From assembly GCF_004684345.1 (NCBI RefSeq), contig NZ_CP038469.1, forward strand, positions 682,001-746,000: a DNA stretch of 64,000 bases, given 5' to 3'. Positions within the stretch are counted from its first letter, which is position 1, and each line of letters opens with the position of its first letter. The position numbers were made by a program, and so were the translations under genes. Below the pieces are notes generated by a model. The model had not been told where the DNA came from. It saw only the letters and a program-made list of their open reading frames with translations, and made no database searches. Positions 25,063 through 33,446 of the stretch are shown here, piece by piece. This stretch comes from Citrobacter tructae. GTDB lineage: Bacteria; Pseudomonadota; Gammaproteobacteria; Enterobacterales; Enterobacteriaceae.

Positions 25063-25239
25063 AAATACTTTTTCACCTTTTCTGTACGTCAGGACGTTGA
25101 CGCGACGTGAACGCTTAAACCACACCCTATAATGATGAGCAATTTCAGCGGTTTTTAACAGGCTGATTCTGCCTTTAAATCTGCTGGGTGTATTAGAAAA
25201 AAATGTGATACAACAAACAAAGCAACACGCAAACGATTA
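25063..25239. other. Divergent ydiK-ydiJ spacer, left part
   Basis: Together with the repeat at 25240-25386 this makes a 361-bp divergent spacer. An AAAAGGTGAAAA ribosome-site region for ydiK is at its left end; otherwise it is AT-rich and I see no gene or clear operator. Confidence 0.5.
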
Positions 25240-25386
25240 AGAGCCTATCCCATTAGGGCTATTTTGCTTGCCATTTCGAACCTGGGCAGTGCTCAGAATC
25301 CTCACGTACTACGTGTACGCTCCGGTTCTTCCGCGCTGGCCGTGTTCAAACTGTCTGCGCCAATAACGCCTACTGGGATAGGCTCT
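25240..25386. repeat. 147-bp imperfect palindromic element upstream of ydiJ
   Basis: The ends are inverted copies: AGAGCCTATCCCA-T-TAGG at the left and, read on the other strand, AGAGCCTATCCCA-G-TAGG at the right. The interior continues to fold, with a central AGAATCC...CACGTACTACGTG...GGTTCT hairpin at about 25295-25329. The whole unit could form one long stem-loop. It ends 37 bases before the ydiJ start and contains no coding frame of its own. It looks like an intergenic repeat of the MITE or large-palindrome type rather than a gene regulatory site, but copies elsewhere cannot be checked here. Confidence 0.65.
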
Positions 25387-25423
25387 AAATTCACAACACA
25401 GACCGCAGGAAAGGGTCACTATA

Positions 25424-28400
25424 ATGATTCCACAAATTTCTCAGGCACCTGGTGTCGTTCAACTGGTGCTCAATTTTTTGCAGGCGCTGGAGCAGCAAGG
25501 GTTTACGGGCGACACGGCAACGAGCTATGCCGATCGTCTGACAATGTCGACGGATAACAGCATCTATCAGCTTCTTCCTGATGCCGTGGTTTTTCCCCGT
25601 TCAACGGCGGACGTGGCGCTGATCGCCCGTCTGGCGGCTGAACCTCTCTTTTCCTCGTTAATTTTTACCCCGCGCGGTGGCGGCACGGGAACCAATGGTC
25701 AGGCGCTGAATCAGGGCATTATCGTCGATATGTCCCGTTATATGAGCCGCATTATTGAAATCAATCCGCAGGAAGGTTGGGTCCGGGTAGAAGCTGGGGT
25801 GATAAAAGATCAGCTCAACCAGTATCTGAAGCCGTATGGCTATTTCTTCGCGCCGGAATTATCTACCAGTAACCGGGCAACGCTTGGTGGGATGATCAAC
25901 ACCGATGCGTCCGGGCAGGGGTCGCTGGTTTACGGTAAAACCTCCGATCACGTACTGGGCGTGCGTGCGGTGCTAATGGGCGGCGATATCCTTGATACAC
26001 AGCCGATGCCGGTGGAACTGGCCGAAATGCTCGGCAACACCAATACGACCATCGGGCGCATTTATAAGACCGTTTACCAGAGCTGCCGTGAAAACAGACA
26101 GCTGATCGTGGATAAATTTCCGAAGCTGAATCGCTTTTTAACCGGTTACGATTTACGCCACGTCTTTAATGATGAGATGACCGAGTTTGATTTAACCCGC
26201 ATTCTCACCGGTTCCGAAGGTACGCTGGCGTTTATTACAGAGGCTCGTCTCGATATCACGCCGTTGCCGAAGGTGCGACGGCTGGTCAATGTCAAATACG
26301 ACTCTTTTGACTCCGCTCTGCGCAATGCCCCAGTGATGGTGGAAGCGCGCGCGCTGTCGGTAGAAACCGTCGACTCCAAAGTACTTAATCTGGCGCGCGA
26401 AGACATTGTCTGGCATTCCGTTAGCGAACTGATTACCGATGTGCCAGATAAAGAAATGCTGGGTTTGAATATCGTCGAGTTCGCTGGTGACGACGAGGCA
26501 TTAATTGATACACAGGTGAGCGCGCTGTGTGAACGCCTGGACGGCTTAATTTCCCGCCAGGAAGCTGGCGTCATTGGCTGGCAGTTGTGTACTGAACTGG
26601 CGGGTGTTGAACGCATTTACGCGATGCGGAAAAAAGCCGTCGGCCTGCTGGGCAATGCAAAAGGCGCTGCAAAACCGATTCCGTTCGCGGAGGATACCTG
26701 CGTACCGCCAGAACATCTGGCGGACTATATCGCGGAATTCCGCGCTCTGCTCGACGGTCATGGCCTGAGCTATGGCATGTTTGGTCACGTGGACGCCGGG
26801 GTGCTACACGTCAGACCGGCGCTTGATATGTGCGATCCGCAGCAGGAAGTGCTGATGAAACGCATTTCTGATGACGTCGTGGCATTGACGGCAAAATACG
26901 GCGGTCTGCTGTGGGGCGAACACGGCAAAGGATTTCGTGCGGAGTACAGTCCGGCGTTCTTCGGCGATGAGCTGTACAGTGAATTACGCAAAGTGAAGTC
27001 GGCGTTTGACCCGCAAAACCGTCTGAACCCTGGCAAAATCTGCCCACCGGAAGGCGTCGATGCGCCGATGATGAAAGTCGATGCGGTTAAGCGTGGGACA
27101 TACGATCGCCAGATCCCACTAGCTGTAAGGCAAGAATGGCGCGGGGCGCTGGAATGTAACGGTAACGGATTGTGTTTTAACTTCGATGCCAACAGCCCAA
27201 TGTGCCCCTCGATGAAAATTAGCCTCAATCGCATTCACTCGCCAAAAGGGCGGGCAACGCTGGTGCGGGAATGGTTACGCCTGCTGGCTGACCGAGGCAT
27301 TGATCCGGTTCATCTGGAAAAAGAATTACCGGAAAAACGCGCCAGCTTGCGCACGTTAATTGCCCGCACTCGCAATAGCTGGCATGCGCGCAAGGGCGAG
27401 TACGATTTCTCGCACGAAGTAAAAGAGGCAATGTCCGGCTGTCTGGCGTGTAAAGCCTGTTCTACACAATGTCCGATTAAAATTGACGTCCCGGAGTTCC
27501 GTTCTCGTTTCCTGCAACTGTACCACACGCGTTATTTACGTCCGTTGCGCGATCACATGGTGGCAACCGTTGAGAGCTATGCGCCGTTAATGGCGCGCGC
27601 GCCGAAAACGTTCAACTTCTTCATTAACCAACCGCTGGTGCGTAATCTTGCCAAAAAGCATATCGGCATGGTGGATTTGCCGCTGCTGTCCGCACCGTCG
27701 TTACAACGTCAACTGGTGGGACACCGTTCTGCCAATATGACGCTGGAACAGCTCGAGCTATTGAGTCCCGAACAGAAGGCCCGTACGGTACTGGTGGTAC
27801 AAGATCCATTCACCAGCTATTACGACGCACAGGTGGTCGCCGATTTTATCCGCCTGGTGGAAAAGCTTGGTTTACAGCCGGTGCTGCTGCCGTTCTCGCC
27901 CAATGGTAAAGCGCAGCACATTAAGGGCTTTTTGAATCGTTTTGCCAAAACGGCGAAAAAGACCTCTGAGTTTCTCAATCGGGTGGCGAAGTTGGACATC
28001 CCGATGGTTGGCGTCGATCCGGCACTAGTGCTGTGCTATCGCGATGAATACAAGCTGGCGCTGGGTGAGCAACGGGGAGGATTCCACGTGCTGTTGGTTA
28101 ACGAGTGGCTATCGACCGTTCTGGCTTCTCAGGAACCTGCCGCTATCGCGGGTGAACCGTGGTATTTCTTTGGGCATTGCACTGAAGTAACGGCCCTGCC
28201 GGGTGCGCCTGCGCAGTGGGCGGCTATTTTTGCCAAATTTGGCGCGAAGCTGGAAAACGTTAGCGTCGGGTGCTGTGGTATGGCGGGCACCTATGGTCAC
28301 GAAGTGAAGAATCACCAGAACTCGCTGGGCATCTATGAGTTATCATGGCATCAGGCGATGCAGCGATTACCGCGTAACCGGTGTCTGGCTGCCGGGTATT

Positions 28401-28480
28401 CTTGCCGCAGCCAGGTAAAACGCGTGGAAGGCACGGGTGTTCGCCACCCATTACAGGCTCTGCTGGAGATGATTGGATGA
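25424..28480 (+). CDS. ydiJ: FAD-linked and Fe-S oxidoreductase YdiJ (D-2-hydroxyglutarate dehydrogenase type)
   Basis: A 1018-residue fused enzyme. The N-terminal FAD-binding (PCMH) domain has FTPRGGGTGTNGQALNQG (about 80-97) and STSNRATLGGMINTDASGQGS; a FAD-oxidase C-terminal domain follows (FGHVDAGVLHVRP, GEHGKGFRAEY). Iron-sulphur ligands are CNGNGLCFNFDANSPMCPS and CLACKACSTQCPIKIDVPE, and the C-terminal CCG domain has VSVGCCGMAGTYGHE. E. coli YdiJ is reported to oxidise D-2-hydroxyglutarate. It follows AGGAAAGGG and overlaps menI by four bases. Length matches E. coli. Confidence 0.95.
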   Translation: MIPQISQAPGVVQLVLNFLQALEQQGFTGDTATSYADRLTMSTDNSIYQLLPDAVVFPRSTADVALIARLAAEPLFSSLIFTPRGGGTGTNGQALNQGIIVDMSRYMSRIIEINPQEGWVRVEAGVIKDQLNQYLKPYGYFFAPELSTSNRATLGGMINTDASGQGSLVYGKTSDHVLGVRAVLMGGDILDTQPMPVELAEMLGNTNTTIGRIYKTVYQSCRENRQLIVDKFPKLNRFLTGYDLRHVFNDEMTEFDLTRILTGSEGTLAFITEARLDITPLPKVRRLVNVKYDSFDSALRNAPVMVEARALSVETVDSKVLNLAREDIVWHSVSELITDVPDKEMLGLNIVEFAGDDEALIDTQVSALCERLDGLISRQEAGVIGWQLCTELAGVERIYAMRKKAVGLLGNAKGAAKPIPFAEDTCVPPEHLADYIAEFRALLDGHGLSYGMFGHVDAGVLHVRPALDMCDPQQEVLMKRISDDVVALTAKYGGLLWGEHGKGFRAEYSPAFFGDELYSELRKVKSAFDPQNRLNPGKICPPEGVDAPMMKVDAVKRGTYDRQIPLAVRQEWRGALECNGNGLCFNFDANSPMCPSMKISLNRIHSPKGRATLVREWLRLLADRGIDPVHLEKELPEKRASLRTLIARTRNSWHARKGEYDFSHEVKEAMSGCLACKACSTQCPIKIDVPEFRSRFLQLYHTRYLRPLRDHMVATVESYAPLMARAPKTFNFFINQPLVRNLAKKHIGMVDLPLLSAPSLQRQLVGHRSANMTLEQLELLSPEQKARTVLVVQDPFTSYYDAQVVADFIRLVEKLGLQPVLLPFSPNGKAQHIKGFLNRFAKTAKKTSEFLNRVAKLDIPMVGVDPALVLCYRDEYKLALGEQRGGFHVLLVNEWLSTVLASQEPAAIAGEPWYFFGHCTEVTALPGAPAQWAAIFAKFGAKLENVSVGCCGMAGTYGHEVKNHQNSLGIYELSWHQAMQRLPRNRCLAAGYSCRSQVKRVEGTGVRHPLQALLEMIG

Positions 28481-28887
28481 TCTGGAAACGTGAAGTTTCA
28501 CTCGAGGCGCTCAATGCCATGGGTGAGGGAAATATGGTGGGTTTGCTGGATATCCGTTTTGAGCACATCGGCGATAATACGCTAGAAGCCACGATGCCTG
28601 TGGATCACCGGACCAAACAGCCTTTTGGCCTGTTACACGGCGGTGCTTCGGTGGTGCTGGCGGAAAGCATAGGGTCGGTGGCAGGCTACCTGTGTACCCA
28701 GGGCGACCAAAAAGTGGTGGGTCTTGAGGTGAACGCTAACCATATCCGTTCCGCGCGGGAAGGGCGTGTCAGAGGGGTGTGTAGCGCGCTGCATACTGGC
28801 TCTCGTCACCAGGTCTGGCAAATCGAAATCTTCGATGAGCAGGGACGGCTGTGCTGCACCTCGCGTCTGACGACCGCTATTTTGTGA
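28477..28887 (+). CDS. menI: 1,4-dihydroxy-2-naphthoyl-CoA hydrolase MenI (YdiI)
   Basis: A 136-residue hotdog-fold thioesterase that releases DHNA in menaquinone synthesis. The signature PFGLLHGGASVVLAESIGSVAG includes the glycine-rich loop and catalytic glutamate region. ATG at 28477 overlaps the ydiJ stop (ATGA) and matches the E. coli start; an in-frame extension inside ydiJ is rejected. Menaquinone is the expected electron partner of the anaerobic reductases in this window, though the adjacency itself is ancestral in enterics. Confidence 0.95.
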   Translation: MIWKREVSLEALNAMGEGNMVGLLDIRFEHIGDNTLEATMPVDHRTKQPFGLLHGGASVVLAESIGSVAGYLCTQGDQKVVGLEVNANHIRSAREGRVRGVCSALHTGSRHQVWQIEIFDEQGRLCCTSRLTTAIL

Positions 28888-28964
28888 CGCATGTTGAATT
28901 TGGTCATTATCTGCGCAGGGAAAGGTGCTATACTGTGCAGGTTTTGAACACAAGCGAGGATGAT

Positions 28965-29153
28965 ATGTCTACCCAATTTGACCCGGCCCAACTGGCATTA
29001 GAATTTTTACGTCGTGATAAAAGCGATCTTTCACCGGCTCAGTATCTGAAAAGACTGAAACAATTAGAGCTGGAGTTTGCTGATTTACTGACGCTCTCTT
29101 CGATTGAACTCAAAGAAGAGATCTATTTTGCCTGGCGCCATGGTGTTCATTGA
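28965..29153 (+). CDS. ydiH: Small conserved protein YdiH
   Basis: A 62-residue soluble protein starting MSTQFDPAQLALEFLRRDKS, nearly identical to E. coli YdiH. It is predicted largely helical, with a Leu-rich centre (YLKRLKQLELEFADLL) and a charged, aromatic end (KEEIYFAWRHGVH). A GCGAGGA ribosome site lies upstream. A strong terminator follows. No function is known. Confidence 0.9.
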   Translation: MSTQFDPAQLALEFLRRDKSDLSPAQYLKRLKQLELEFADLLTLSSIELKEEIYFAWRHGVH

Positions 29154-29177
29154 TTCTGGCATGCTTATCGTGATGAA

Positions 29178-29207
29178 AACCCCGACATGTGTTCGGGGTT
29201 ATTTTTT
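29178..29207 (+). terminator. ydiH terminator
   Basis: AACCCCGA and TCGGGGTT form a hairpin around CATGTGT, followed by ATTTTTT. It closes the ydiJ-menI-ydiH unit. Confidence 0.9.
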
Positions 29208-29221
29208 GCTTTAAATCTTGT

Positions 29222-30073
29222 TTACCACTTCATCTCACCGGTATTGACCTTCGCGCTTAGCTCCAGCGAGCTTTCATCTGCAAGCCCCGGCCACGCGGCC
29301 TTCATCGTCTTAATCACATACGCCGACCCTTGTTTAGCGTCCAGCGCCTGCTCAAACGACTGTAAATAGTCCTGGGTAAAGCGGATCGCTTTATCACCTG
29401 CCGGTCGTTCGCCAATAGAATGACCGGGGATCACTTCGGTTGGACGTAAAGTTTGCATTTCGCTGAGTACGTTGCGCCATGCGCTGCGCTGTTCAGGAGA
29501 TTGTGTGTCCGCAGTCCAGACATGAATACCGGAAGCCACGCCGGTACCGCCGAGGATGGCGCGGTTAGCCGGGATCCAGACATATGCCGCATAATCATTA
29601 GGGTGGCGCAGTTCCAGCGTTTCACCATCAATCGTAAAACGAGTTTGCGTGGTAGCCTGCGGTACGATGAGCGTCGTTGGTGCGCCATCTTTCATCTGTG
29701 GGCCCCAAAACTTCAGCTTGGCCTCTTTAGTGGCAAGAATGTGCTCCACCACGTGCGGTGTTGCCAGCACGTTGACTTCAGGGAAGGCTTTAACAATCGG
29801 CTGCAGCCCAAAATAAAAATCCGGATCGCCAGAGGTAATCACGATGGCCTTCAACGATTTGCCGCTGTCGCGGATCATCTGTACCAGCTTTTCACCGTCT
29901 TTAATGCTGAATTGTGCATCAAATAAAATGGCCTCTTTCGGACCGGATACCAACGTTGAGGAAACCGGGAAGATAGCTTTATCCTGCGGATTGTAGACGT
30001 CAAGTTGGAGCGGCGCGGCGAAAACCGGCGAAGCCAGCAGGGGTAACAGCAGGGCCAGGGTGTTAACTTTCAT
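29222..30073 (-). CDS. Exported metallo-beta-lactamase-fold protein lacking canonical metal ligands
   Basis: A 283-residue protein with a signal peptide (MKVNTLALLLPLLASPVFA-APLQ), so periplasmic. The MBL fold is suggested by LVSGPKEAILFDAQFS near the N-terminus, VITSGDPDFYFGLQPIV (about 78-93), an AILGGTG strand and VIPGHSIGE near residue 215. Where hydrolytic members have HxHxDH, this protein reads S-G-D-P-D-F, so all three histidines are replaced and only the aspartate remains. Fold and export are well supported; hydrolase activity is doubtful. It is divergent from a LysR gene, with a 123-base spacer, and is absent from this position in E. coli K-12. No substrate can be named. Confidence 0.8.
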   Translation of the reverse strand: MKVNTLALLLPLLASPVFAAPLQLDVYNPQDKAIFPVSSTLVSGPKEAILFDAQFSIKDGEKLVQMIRDSGKSLKAIVITSGDPDFYFGLQPIVKAFPEVNVLATPHVVEHILATKEAKLKFWGPQMKDGAPTTLIVPQATTQTRFTIDGETLELRHPNDYAAYVWIPANRAILGGTGVASGIHVWTADTQSPEQRSAWRNVLSEMQTLRPTEVIPGHSIGERPAGDKAIRFTQDYLQSFEQALDAKQGSAYVIKTMKAAWPGLADESSLELSAKVNTGEMKW

Positions 30074-30196
30074 GGTGGATAACCTTTTGCAGATGAAGAT
30101 GTCTTTTTCTTGTTCCTTATTTTACGGAAATTCGGATCTGTTAGAATTCCTCTATCAGGACATGCTGAGTTTCATAAAACGATCGGATGGGATGCG

Positions 30197-31072
30197 ATGG
30201 ACAGAGTGATGGCGGCAACTGTATTTAACCATATCTGCGATTTGGGTAGCCTGAGCGCCGCTGCGCGAGCGCTGGGGCTTTCCAGACCGATGGTCAGTCG
30301 TTATCTCGACGAGATGGAAAAATGGGCGGGCGTGAGGTTGATCCACCGTTCATCGCGTCGATTGACCATTACTCCCGCTGGGGAAGAAGCGTTAACTAAG
30401 ACGCGGTCGCTGGCGCAACTGTCGCTGGATATCAGCGCCGCCAGCGCGGCGGAGGTGCCATCCGGTACGTTACGTGTGGCCTGCGCTCATTTTACCGCCA
30501 TGCATATTCTTGCACCGGTGTTGCCCGGTTTTTTGGCGCGTTTTCCTGAACTGCGTATTGAGGTTGAAATTAACAATCAGCCGGTGAGTCTGGTCGGCGA
30601 GCGCATTGATGTAGCGATCCGCATAACGGATAGCCCTGAACCCGGTACCATCGCCCGTCGTCTTGGTGATTGTGAGTCGGTGTTGTGCGCATCGGTGGAC
30701 TATCTGCGTCAGCATGGTACTCCGCAAAACTTTGACGAACTCGCTCAGCATAATTGTCTCTACTACAGCGGCTTTGCCGGAAAATCCTGGCACTTTCGAG
30801 ATGAGCAGGGCGACGCCGTTTCGGTGGCGATCAAGGGAAATCTCAGTGCGGGCATCTCTGCTCTGTTATGTGAATCGGCGCTGGCCGGTATGGGCATTGC
30901 TCTGGTGCCTGAAAAAGAGGCGCGTGAAGGGCTGGAGCAGGGCCAGTTGATGCGGCTTTTGCCTCAGTTCCAGCCGCGTCGCCTGCCAATTTACGGTTTA
31001 TATCTGTCGCGTGAGCATCAACCGGCAGGTCTGCGTCTGCTGTTGGATGCTTTACATGAGACCTTGGTCTGA
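30197..31072 (+). CDS. LysR-family transcriptional regulator
   Basis: A 291-residue LysR protein. The N-terminal winged helix reads AATVFNHICDLGSLSAAARALGLSRPMVSRYLDEMEKWAGVRL followed by the RSSRRLTITPAGE wing; the effector-binding domain follows (about 90-291). ATG at 30197 (MDRVMAAT) gives the usual LysR N-terminus and follows GGATGGG; a longer in-frame reading from 30110 would add 29 atypical residues. It is divergent from the MBL-fold gene, the classical LysR arrangement, and probably controls it. It resembles the HTH class with one-residue spacing of DsdC/PgrR-like regulators; no effector is evident. Confidence 0.88.
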   Translation: MDRVMAATVFNHICDLGSLSAAARALGLSRPMVSRYLDEMEKWAGVRLIHRSSRRLTITPAGEEALTKTRSLAQLSLDISAASAAEVPSGTLRVACAHFTAMHILAPVLPGFLARFPELRIEVEINNQPVSLVGERIDVAIRITDSPEPGTIARRLGDCESVLCASVDYLRQHGTPQNFDELAQHNCLYYSGFAGKSWHFRDEQGDAVSVAIKGNLSAGISALLCESALAGMGIALVPEKEAREGLEQGQLMRLLPQFQPRRLPIYGLYLSREHQPAGLRLLLDALHETLV

Positions 31073-31149
31073 ATGTGGGAGCTGCGTCTGCCTGCAAAAT
31101 AGACAAACCGCAGTTTGTGTTAAAAAAGCGGCTTCAGGATATGAGACGA

Positions 31150-31252
31150 TTCTTATCGCCCCTTCAAGAGCTAAGCCATTGTGAGTGCCGGAGATAAGCG
31201 CCGGATGGGGCCGGAACCCTTAAGCCTGCTAAAGTAGACTTAAGGGTTTTTT
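31150..31252 (+). ncRNA. rydB: Probable RydB-like small RNA with terminator
   Basis: The stretch upstream of sufA contains GAGTGCCGGAGATAAGCGCCGG, which folds on itself, then a strong terminator (AACCCTTAAG...CTTAAGGGTT with TTTTT, 31215-31252). In E. coli the RydB sRNA is encoded between ydiH and sufA (ydiC) in the suf direction; this element has the same neighbour and orientation apart from the inserted MBL/LysR pair. The 5' end is a guess and the identification rests on position, structure and partial memory of the RydB sequence. Confidence 0.5.
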
Positions 31253-31503
31253 ATTGCCTGTCTGCGCGCTGTTGAACCGTGTTATCTCCATTTCCCGTCT
31301 TTTTCCTATCTCTTAAATAGACATTATCTATACATCTTTTCGCGTTTTACCTTGCCGAACGATTAGTTATTCGTAACCCATTATTTATCAAAGCATTGAA
31401 CAAAATAATCCATCTCTGTGAACCCTCGTCGCAGGGTCTATGCTTAATAAAAGTAGTCAAAAAGGGCGGTTAACCCGAATGCCCCTGCTGATGAGGGGTT
31501 GAA

Positions 31504-31520
31504 GTGATAATCATTATCAC
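31504..31520. promoter_or_regulatory. Fur box upstream of sufA
   Basis: GTGATAATCATTATCAC is a perfect 17-bp palindrome and the core of the Fur consensus. It lies 45 bases before the sufA ATG. Fur repression of suf is established in E. coli; OxyR, IHF and IscR also act upstream there, but I could not place their sites with confidence. Confidence 0.93.
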
Positions 31521-31565
31521 TAACATGGTGTTGTAGCGTGCAGGCTAATGACTCGAGGTAACCCT

Positions 31566-31934
31566 ATGGAATTGCATTCAGGAACATTTAATCCGCACGA
31601 TTTTGCATGGCGCGGGTTGACGTTAACGCCAGCCGCCGCGGCGCATATTCGTGAGTTGGTGGCAAAACAGCCCGATATGCTGGGCGTGCGGTTAGGTGTG
31701 AAGCAAACGGGATGTGCGGGGTTTGGCTATGTGCTGGATACCGTCAGCAAACCGGAAAAAGACGATCTACTGTTTGAGACGGATGGCGCCAGGCTGTATG
31801 TACCGTTACAGGCGATGCCGTTTATCGATGGCACTGAGGTCGATTTTGTTCGTGAAGGATTAAATCAGTTATTTAAATTTCATAACCCAAAAGCCCAGAA
31901 CGAATGCGGCTGTGGCGAAAGTTTTGGGGTATAG
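31566..31934 (+). CDS. sufA: Fe-S cluster carrier SufA
   Basis: A 122-residue A-type carrier that receives clusters from SufBC2D and passes them to apoproteins under iron limitation or oxidative stress. The three cluster cysteines are present: one in VKQTGCAGFGY and two in the C-terminal NECGCGESF. It begins MELHSGTFNPHDFAW, the same length as E. coli SufA, and follows GAGGTAACC. First gene of sufABCDSE. Confidence 0.97.
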   Translation: MELHSGTFNPHDFAWRGLTLTPAAAAHIRELVAKQPDMLGVRLGVKQTGCAGFGYVLDTVSKPEKDDLLFETDGARLYVPLQAMPFIDGTEVDFVREGLNQLFKFHNPKAQNECGCGESFGV

Positions 31935-31952
31935 GCGGTACTATGTCGCGTA
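31566..31952 (+). other. sufA-sufB junction
   Basis: The sufA stop (TAG, 31932-31934) and the sufB start (ATG, 31943) are eight bases apart, with GGCGGT between them as a weak ribosome site. Tight spacing supports coupled expression of the two. Confidence 0.5.
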
Positions 31953-33430
31953 ACACTGAAGCAACTGACGATGTCAACACTTGGGCTGGCGGACACCTCA
32001 ATTATAAAGAGGGGTTCTTCACCCAACTAAAAACAGATGAACTGGCGAAAGGCATCAATGAAGAGGTCGTGCGGGCAATTTCCGCGAAACGCAACGAACC
32101 GGAATGGATGCTGGAGTTTCGCCTGAATGCGTTCAGGGCGTGGCTGACAATGGAGGAGCCGCACTGGCTAAAAGCGCATTACGATAAGCTGAATTATCAG
32201 GATTACAGCTATTACTCCGCACCTTCCTGCGGCAACTGCGATGAAACCTGTGCCTCTGAGCCGGGAGCGGTACAACAAACGGGTGCGAATGCGTTTTTAA
32301 GTAAAGAGGTTGAGGACGCTTTCGAACAGCTTGGCGTGCCGGTGCGTGAAGGTAAAGAGGTGGCGGTCGATGCCATTTTTGACTCGGTGTCGGTGGCGAC
32401 TACCTATCGTGCAAAGCTGGCAGAACAGGGGATTATTTTCTGTTCGTTCGGTGAGGCCATTCACGATCACCCGGAACTGGTGAGGCAATATCTCGGCACC
32501 GTGGTACCAGGCAACGACAATTTTTTTGCCGCGTTAAATGCGGCGGTTGCTTCAGACGGTACGTTTATCTACGTGCCAAAAGGTGTGCGCTGCCCGATGG
32601 AGCTTTCTACCTATTTCCGTATTAATGCGGAAAAAACGGGTCAGTTCGAGCGCACCATTCTGGTGGCGGATGAAGGCAGCTACGTCAGCTACATTGAGGG
32701 CTGTTCGGCACCGGTGCGTGACAGTTATCAACTACATGCGGCGGTGGTAGAAGTGATCATCCACAAAGATGCCGAAGTGAAATACTCGACGGTGCAAAAC
32801 TGGTTCCCCGGCGATGGTAATACCGGCGGTATTCTGAACTTCGTCACCAAACGCGCATTGTGTGAAGGCGAAAATAGCAAAATGTCGTGGACCCAGTCGG
32901 AAACCGGTTCGGCCATTACCTGGAAATACCCGAGCTGTATTTTGCGCGGCGACAACTCTATTGGCGAATTTTATTCCGTTGCGCTGACCAGCGGTCATCA
33001 GCAGGCGGATACCGGTACCAAGATGATCCATATCGGCAAGAACACCAAATCAACCATTATCTCTAAAGGGATCTCCGCTGGGCGCAGTCAGAACAGTTAT
33101 CGAGGTCTGGTAAAAATCATGCCGACGGCCACTAACGCCCGCAACTATACCCAATGCGACTCGATGCTGATTGGCGCGGACTGTGGGGCGCACACCTTCC
33201 CATATGTGGAGTGTCGCAACAACAGCGCCCAGCTTGAACACGAAGCTACGACTTCACGTATTGGTGAAGATCAGCTGTTCTATTGCCTGCAACGTGGAAT
33301 CAGCGAAGAGGATGCTATCTCGATGATCGTCAACGGGTTCTGTAAAGACGTGTTCTCCGAACTGCCGCTGGAGTTCGCCGTGGAAGCGCAAAAACTGCTT
33401 GCCATCAGTCTTGAACACAGCGTCGGTTAA
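31943..33430 (+). CDS. sufB: Fe-S cluster scaffold subunit SufB
   Basis: A 495-residue subunit of the SufBC2D scaffold. It begins MSRNTEATDDVNTWAGGHLN. The core beta-helix domain and the catalytic C-terminal block SLEHSVG are preserved, with the conserved cysteine/histidine region (CGAHTFPYVECRNNSAQLEHEA) near residue 405-430 at the SufB-SufD interface where clusters form. Same length as E. coli SufB. Confidence 0.97.
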   Translation: MSRNTEATDDVNTWAGGHLNYKEGFFTQLKTDELAKGINEEVVRAISAKRNEPEWMLEFRLNAFRAWLTMEEPHWLKAHYDKLNYQDYSYYSAPSCGNCDETCASEPGAVQQTGANAFLSKEVEDAFEQLGVPVREGKEVAVDAIFDSVSVATTYRAKLAEQGIIFCSFGEAIHDHPELVRQYLGTVVPGNDNFFAALNAAVASDGTFIYVPKGVRCPMELSTYFRINAEKTGQFERTILVADEGSYVSYIEGCSAPVRDSYQLHAAVVEVIIHKDAEVKYSTVQNWFPGDGNTGGILNFVTKRALCEGENSKMSWTQSETGSAITWKYPSCILRGDNSIGEFYSVALTSGHQQADTGTKMIHIGKNTKSTIISKGISAGRSQNSYRGLVKIMPTATNARNYTQCDSMLIGADCGAHTFPYVECRNNSAQLEHEATTSRIGEDQLFYCLQRGISEEDAISMIVNGFCKDVFSELPLEFAVEAQKLLAISLEHSVG

Positions 33431-33446
33431 AATTTAAGGAAAGCAC

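Noticed and set aside
25264..25557. A 97-codon frame upstream of ydiJ
   Set aside because: It runs through the palindromic repeat and into ydiJ in another frame; no ribosome site or domain.
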